DNA of 64,000 nucleotides from G020354785 sp964461435 (GTDB taxonomy: Bacteria > Bacteroidota > Bacteroidia > Bacteroidales > UBA10428), in the NCBI GenBank assembly GCA_964461435.1, contig CAYWUI010000012.1:1-64000 (forward strand), read 5' to 3'. The notes below the pieces were generated by a model, which searched no databases, was not told where the DNA came from, and saw nothing but the letters and a program-made list of their open reading frames with translations. This document shows, in pieces, positions 59,555-64,000 of this stretch. How positions within the stretch are numbered: the first letter of the stretch is position 1; each line of letters opens with the position of its first letter. A program made the position numbers and the translations under genes.

Positions 59555-61375
59555 ATGAGGCTATATATTTTGATATTGTCATTTTTGTACGGACTGCTAA
59601 ACCTGCATGGCCAGGATGTTAATTTTACTGCTTCTGCCGTACCTGACGTACTTAGAACAGGTGAGCAGTTTCAGCTTGTTTATGAGCTGAATGCCAATCC
59701 CTCGGAATTAGAGATACCTGAATTAAATGACTTCCGACTGCTGGGAGGGCCAAGTACCAGTTCAAGCTCCAGCATTCAGATAATCAACGGCAAAACAACC
59801 AGGTCGGTGAGCTATTCATATACATATTACCTGCAGGCAATTAATGAAGGAACTTTTACAATACCGCCGGCAACAGCAAGAATTAAAAAAGATACTTACC
59901 AGTGCAATGCCGTAAAAATAGAAGTTGTCAAAGGCAGTACCCCGTCATCGCCGGCAGCAAAACCATCAGATGAATCTGCTGAAAAACCCGCCGGTGTCAT
60001 TAATGCACCTGCAAGTGAAAATCTGTTTATAAGGTTGCATGTCGATAAAACAAGTGCCTATGTAGGAGAACAGATTATTGCATGGATAAAAATATATTCA
60101 AAAGTGAACTTGTCACAGGTAGATCCTAATTTTAAGGGACCGGACTTTAAAGGATTTTTCCAGCAGCCTGTTGAAATACCGGCCCTGAGGTCCCTGGAAA
60201 GGGAAAATGTTAATGGTGATATATATGGTACGGGAATCCTCAGAAAAGTGGTGCTCTACCCTCAGAGAGCAGGCGAATTTGTTATCCAGCCATTTGACAT
60301 CGATGTTGCCTACCAGGAACAAATAAAGAGAAGATCAAGAAGTATATTCGATGATTTCTTTGGCCCTTCGGTGCAAAATGTGCCGGTTAAACTGACAAGT
60401 GAAAAAGTCAAACTAAACATCAAACCTTTACCCCTGAACAGACCTGCTTCATTTACCGGTGCCGTAGGCAGTTTTCAAATGGATGCATCAATTAATAAAA
60501 CCAATATCACAACTAATGATGCTATAACTCTTAAGGTTAATATTTCAGGCAAAGGTAATGTTAAACTAATTGACGACCTGAAGATAAATTTTCCACCCTC
60601 ACTTGAAACATTTGAACCGGTTGTAAAGACTATTCAGGAAAATGCATTGTCAGGTCGTCAGTCATTTGAATATACAATTATACCGCGATATGCCGGTAAC
60701 TATAAAATAGCACCCGTAGAATTCGCATATTTTGATCCGTCATCAAGATCATATAAAACCTTGAAAACCCAGGAATTTAATATATCAGTGGCTAAAGGCA
60801 AGGAGGATACGACCGATGTCATAATTACAGGTCTGTCAAAAGAAGATATAAAATTGCTGGGGACTGATATACTTTTTATAAAAAGCAAACCATTTAAGAT
60901 ATTTAAAAATAACCGCTATTTAATCGGAACCCCGGCTTTCTACGCCACATACCTTGCATCATTGTTGTTATTTATCATGATCATTATCCTCAGAAGAGAA
61001 AGGATCAAACGCAATTCAAATTTGAGCCTTGTAAAGAACAGACGTGCAAATAAATATGCACGAAGACGATTGAGAAAAGCACTGGGCTTAATGAAACACA
61101 ATAACCACGAAGCATTTTATGAGGAAGTTTTAAAAGCAATGTGGGGTTATCTCAGTGATAAGCTCAACATTCCTGTAGCCAGTTTGTCAAAGGATACTTC
61201 AAGACAGGCATTAGTTGAAAATAACGTTGATGATGAACTTATAAATAAGTTTTTAGATATAGTTGATAATTGTGAGTATGCAAGATATAGTCCGGGATAT
61301 GAATCAGCAGAGATGAATAAACTTTATAATAATGCAATTAATACTATTATCAAACTTCAGCAAAAACTAAGATAA
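59555..61375 (+). CDS. batD: BatD-like oxygen-tolerance protein
   Basis: A 606-residue protein: signal peptide (ends LHGQ), several immunoglobulin-like beta domains (LRTGEQFQLVYELN, then SAYVGEQIIAWIKIYSK, then GAVGSFQMDASINKT), a transmembrane helix near residues 455-480 (YLASLLLFIMIIILRR) and a cytosolic helical C-terminus with MWGYLSDKLNIPVASLSKD. This matches BatD. Its stop overlaps the batE ATG by 1 bp. Confidence 0.92.
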   Translation: MRLYILILSFLYGLLNLHGQDVNFTASAVPDVLRTGEQFQLVYELNANPSELEIPELNDFRLLGGPSTSSSSSIQIINGKTTRSVSYSYTYYLQAINEGTFTIPPATARIKKDTYQCNAVKIEVVKGSTPSSPAAKPSDESAEKPAGVINAPASENLFIRLHVDKTSAYVGEQIIAWIKIYSKVNLSQVDPNFKGPDFKGFFQQPVEIPALRSLERENVNGDIYGTGILRKVVLYPQRAGEFVIQPFDIDVAYQEQIKRRSRSIFDDFFGPSVQNVPVKLTSEKVKLNIKPLPLNRPASFTGAVGSFQMDASINKTNITTNDAITLKVNISGKGNVKLIDDLKINFPPSLETFEPVVKTIQENALSGRQSFEYTIIPRYAGNYKIAPVEFAYFDPSSRSYKTLKTQEFNISVAKGKEDTTDVIITGLSKEDIKLLGTDILFIKSKPFKIFKNNRYLIGTPAFYATYLASLLLFIMIIILRRERIKRNSNLSLVKNRRANKYARRRLRKALGLMKHNNHEAFYEEVLKAMWGYLSDKLNIPVASLSKDTSRQALVENNVDDELINKFLDIVDNCEYARYSPGYESAEMNKLYNNAINTIIKLQQKLR

Positions 61376-62130
61376 TGAAATCGGCAATAATTATTATTAT
61401 AATAAATTCATTCATGTCCTGTTTATTCGCATTTCAACCTGACTCGCTAATAAGAACAGGTAATGAATCATATGCGAAGGGGTTATATTATTATGCAATC
61501 GATGTCTATGAGCAGGTTGTCGATTCAGGTTACGAGGCCCCGGAATTATACTATAATCTGGGTAATGCTTATTACAAAGTTGATAAAATACCAATGGCAA
61601 TCCTGAATTATGAGAGGGCAAAAATACTGGATCCCTATGACGATGATATTAAACATAATCTTGCTTTGGCTAATGCCCGGGTAATAGACAAGATAGACAT
61701 AATACCTGAGTTTTTTATGAAAAACTGGGTAAGAGATATTGTTAATATTACGAGCTCCGATGAGTGGGCAATAATTAGTATCTCGACCTTTGTTCTGTTT
61801 CTGTTATTGTTTTTAATTTATTTGTTTTCTGCCAGGGTTGGAATAAAGAAGTTATCTTTCTGGTGCGCGATTCTGATACTTTTTATTTCTGTATCTGCAT
61901 TCTATTCTGCCTTGAAGCGTAAGCAATTTCTGACATTAAAGAATGCTGCAATAATTATTTCTCCCACTGTAACAGCAAAGAGCTCGCCTGCTGAATCGGG
62001 AGTTGATTTGTTTATTATCCACGAGGGTACGAAGGTAATAATTGAGGATAGTATTGATGTATGGAACAGGATAAGAATAGGTGACGGTACAAAGGGATGG
62101 ATTAAAAAAGATGACAGGGAGCTTATCTGA
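61375..62130 (+). CDS. batE: BatE-like TPR/SH3 protein
   Basis: A 251-residue protein with signal peptide, two TPR units (YYNLGNAYYKVDKIPMAILN), two transmembrane helices (about residues 135-155 and 162-178) and a C-terminal SH3b-like domain (VTAKSSPAESGVDL, then GDGTKGWIKKDD). It is the normal last gene of the Bat operon. Its 3' end overlaps the convergent universal stress gene by 8 bp. Confidence 0.92.
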   Translation: MKSAIIIIIINSFMSCLFAFQPDSLIRTGNESYAKGLYYYAIDVYEQVVDSGYEAPELYYNLGNAYYKVDKIPMAILNYERAKILDPYDDDIKHNLALANARVIDKIDIIPEFFMKNWVRDIVNITSSDEWAIISISTFVLFLLLFLIYLFSARVGIKKLSFWCAILILFISVSAFYSALKRKQFLTLKNAAIIISPTVTAKSSPAESGVDLFIIHEGTKVIIEDSIDVWNRIRIGDGTKGWIKKDDRELI

Positions 62131-62938
62131 ATCCTGCAAATCTTCTTAAGTCTGTTCTCGGATTTAAGCACATCACAGGTACCTTGTATTTATTGGTAAT
62201 ATATTTCTGGTCTTTTAAACCAAAGAGAATTTTATCAAATGTAATACGCCGGCTTAACATAATAATTAATAAATCTGCATCTATAAAGTTTGAGAATTCA
62301 ATAGCCTCTTCTACAAAAGATTTCTTTCCCCTGGCATGGACAAGTTCAAATCCAATGTTTCTGCCTTCAAGAAAACGGGTAGCAAATTTCAGATTATTTC
62401 TGATCCTGTAATCAGTAGAATTGGGACGGAAAAGATATACACTGGGGGTGTAAATTTTTGTAAGAAAATTAATCCATTTAAGCTTTTCTTTATTTTCAAA
62501 TCTGAAGTCAATAGGGACAATTACCTGTTTGATAATATCTCTCTTTGGAGGCGCCTGTATAACTATAAAAGGGATCTTTGAACCATACATCACTTTTATT
62601 GCCCTGCTTCCTGTAAACCTCTGAATACCTGTTGGACCGCTCGTCTTCATTATAACCAGGTTTGCATCAATGTTGGTCGCCACGTCTTTTATTGCTTCCG
62701 ACACTTTACCCGGCCTGACCAATACCCTGGGCAGAATATGATATTTTTTTTGTGTTTCTTCAGCCAGTTCAGTCAGCTTTTCATTTACCCGGATTTCATC
62801 CTTAAGATTGTCAATTATATTAAGCAGAGTAAGATCACTGTCAAGCAACTTGGCAATTTGCACACCATGTTGAAGTGCATAATCCGACAGGATCGTGAAA
62901 TCATAGGGAAGGAGTATGGTTCTTATTGTTTCTTTCAT
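62123..62938 (-). CDS. Universal stress protein, tandem domain
   Basis: A 271-residue protein with two USP folds: the first begins IRTILLPYDFTILSDYALQHG and includes NLVIMKTSGPTGIQRF, the second begins VIVPIDFR near residue 155. It probably binds ATP and acts in stress physiology. Its 3' end overlaps batE by 8 bp. The 352-bp gap upstream is shared with the divergent cstA-type gene. Confidence 0.88.
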   Translation of the reverse strand: MKETIRTILLPYDFTILSDYALQHGVQIAKLLDSDLTLLNIIDNLKDEIRVNEKLTELAEETQKKYHILPRVLVRPGKVSEAIKDVATNIDANLVIMKTSGPTGIQRFTGSRAIKVMYGSKIPFIVIQAPPKRDIIKQVIVPIDFRFENKEKLKWINFLTKIYTPSVYLFRPNSTDYRIRNNLKFATRFLEGRNIGFELVHARGKKSFVEEAIEFSNFIDADLLIIMLSRRITFDKILFGLKDQKYITNKYKVPVMCLNPRTDLRRFAGFR

Positions 62939-63290
62939 GTCTGAAATTATTAAAAGAAAATTGATAATCCAGGTTTATTATCTTTATGTAAATATAATAG
63001 TTATGATGTTAATATTCAATAGTTTATCCAATAAAATTTAATTTACATCAATAAATAATATTGTATAACAGCTGCATAGGGCACTCTTTATATATGGTGA
63101 AGGACTGCAAATAATATATCTTTTATTTTATTTACAATGATTTATTATACAGATTTTAATTAAATATTAATATTAAAGTTACTATTTTTAATTTTCTATT
63201 TATAATTTATTATAAACAATGTTGTATTCCAAATATGGGTATAAATTGTTACTTATTATTGTGAACTGATATTTTAAAATTGAATGGGAA
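62939..63290. other. AT-rich intergenic region between usp and the CstA-type gene
   Basis: A 352-bp stretch without a supported gene, between divergent start codons. It must hold both promoters; I see only imperfect -7 boxes (such as TATTATTG on plus), no clear palindrome and no RNA gene. Confidence 0.6.
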
Positions 63291-64000
63291 ATGAATACTG
63301 TTATACTTATGGTTTTAGCCTTTGGGGGCTATGTAATTGCTTACATAACATATGGCAGGTACATAGCAAGAAAAATACTGGTTGTTTCAGATAAAAACAA
63401 AATGCCCGCACACCAGTTTAAAGATGGCATAGACTATGTGCCAACAAAAAGAAGCATAGTATTCGGCCATCATTTTACAACAATTGCGGGTATAGGCCCT
63501 ATTGTCGGTCCGGCAATCGGAGTAATATGGGGCTGGGTACCGGCCTTTTTGTGGGTATTCTTCGGATCTATATTTATGGGCGGAGTGCATGATTTTGCTA
63601 CACTAGTAATATCTGCAAGAAACCAGGGTAGGTCAATAGGAGATTTGACAGGAAATATCGTCAATAATTCGACCCGTTACGCATTTCAGTTTCTGATTCA
63701 GTTTTTGTTATGGATGGTATTGGCGCTCTTTACGATTATTGTTGCAACATTGTTTGTTGAATACCCGGCATCGGTATTTCCTGTGTGGTTTCAGATCCCT
63801 GTTGCCGTATGGCTCGGATGGCAAATTAGGAAAGGCAGGAATGAGTTCATATATTCGGTCATCGCCGTTTTATTAATGTACATTTCAATTATTGCAGGGC
63901 CTTATATTGAAATAGAATTTACATTTTTTAATAATGAAGTAGACAGGAAACTGTTATGGGGCCTTTTAATACTTATATATGTGTTTTTTGCTTCAACAGT
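63291..64000 (+). CDS. CstA-family carbon starvation/peptide transporter (5' part)
   Basis: The first 236 codons of a polytopic membrane protein, cut by the right edge. CstA hallmarks: YGRYIARKIL, DYVPTKRSIVFGHHFTTIAGIGPIVGPAIG split over residues 45-75, and GGVHDFATLVISARNQGRSIG. CstA-type proteins import peptides or pyruvate when carbon is limiting. Start at the ATG 63291 gives a proper hydrophobic N-terminus. The gene's neighbour is a universal stress protein, consistent with starvation response. Confidence 0.9.
   Translation, partial: MNTVILMVLAFGGYVIAYITYGRYIARKILVVSDKNKMPAHQFKDGIDYVPTKRSIVFGHHFTTIAGIGPIVGPAIGVIWGWVPAFLWVFFGSIFMGGVHDFATLVISARNQGRSIGDLTGNIVNNSTRYAFQFLIQFLLWMVLALFTIIVATLFVEYPASVFPVWFQIPVAVWLGWQIRKGRNEFIYSVIAVLLMYISIIAGPYIEIEFTFFNNEVDRKLLWGLLILIYVFFAST

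Overview
The window looks like a chromosomal contig from an anaerobic or sediment-type member of the Bacteroidota, most likely order Bacteroidales. The evidence is three secreted proteins plus one remnant with type IX secretion (T9SS) C-terminal sorting domains, many lipoproteins, a complete Bat (BatA-E) locus, a ComA-like/PopT/AroE cluster, FISUMP and DUF5916 proteins, weak Shine-Dalgarno sites, and promoter-like TTG-N19/20-TAnnTTTG elements of the Bacteroidetes sigma type. No rRNA, tRNA, CRISPR array or intact insertion sequence was seen. One 100-N scaffold gap (59233-59332) lies inside batC.

Layout. (1) 1-8078: a tight minus-strand operon for an unidentified carbonyl/sugar pathway (lipoyl E2, fused E1 alpha/beta thiamine dehydrogenase, PHP hydrolase, class II aldolase-SDR fusion, sorbose-1-phosphate-reductase-like enzyme running off the left edge). 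A divergent GntR/HutC regulator has a 16-bp palindrome sitting on the -33 box of the operon promoter. This is the best candidate for an undescribed metabolic system. (2) 8075-29200: accessory region of isolated genes (MhqO/MhqD-like pair, two secreted proteins, DUF3160 protein, KamA-family radical SAM enzyme, orphan histidine kinase, thiE-thiM, PPK2, DUF5916 protein, GDSL lipoprotein, GroES-like protein) separated by several decayed genes: a FISUMP lipoprotein with an in-frame stop, a frameshifted membrane protein, nitroreductase and propeller remnants, a two-component propeller remnant and an internally deleted LamG lipoprotein. (3) 29330-40675: two glycosyltransferases flanking a plus-strand run with a T9SS serine protease, a 1045-residue repeat protein translationally coupled to a metallophore/cobalamin-type ABC importer (binding protein, 94-residue helical protein, permease, ATPase with extra C-terminal domain) and a small membrane protein. 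(4) 40810-53081: housekeeping genes (argS, ffh, folD, aroE, truA) interleaved with a GH84-like lipoprotein that has lost its catalytic Asp pair, a TPR protein, a phosphosulfolactate synthase homologue, a DUF368/PopT polyprenyl-phosphate transporter and a YfiR-like protein. (5) 53338-62130: moxR, DUF58, batA-E and two accessory genes, an envelope-stress/aerotolerance type operon. (6) 62123-64000: a tandem universal stress protein and the start of a CstA family transporter.

How the genes relate. The E1 enzyme needs thiamine diphosphate, and a thiamine salvage pair (thiM-thiE) lies 14 kb away, but nothing in the sequence links their control. The Bat, TPR and T9SS genes all act in the envelope. 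Gene decay is concentrated in the first 29 kb; the second half is compact and AT-richer. Functions are assigned from recognisable motifs and family architecture only; no database search was possible.
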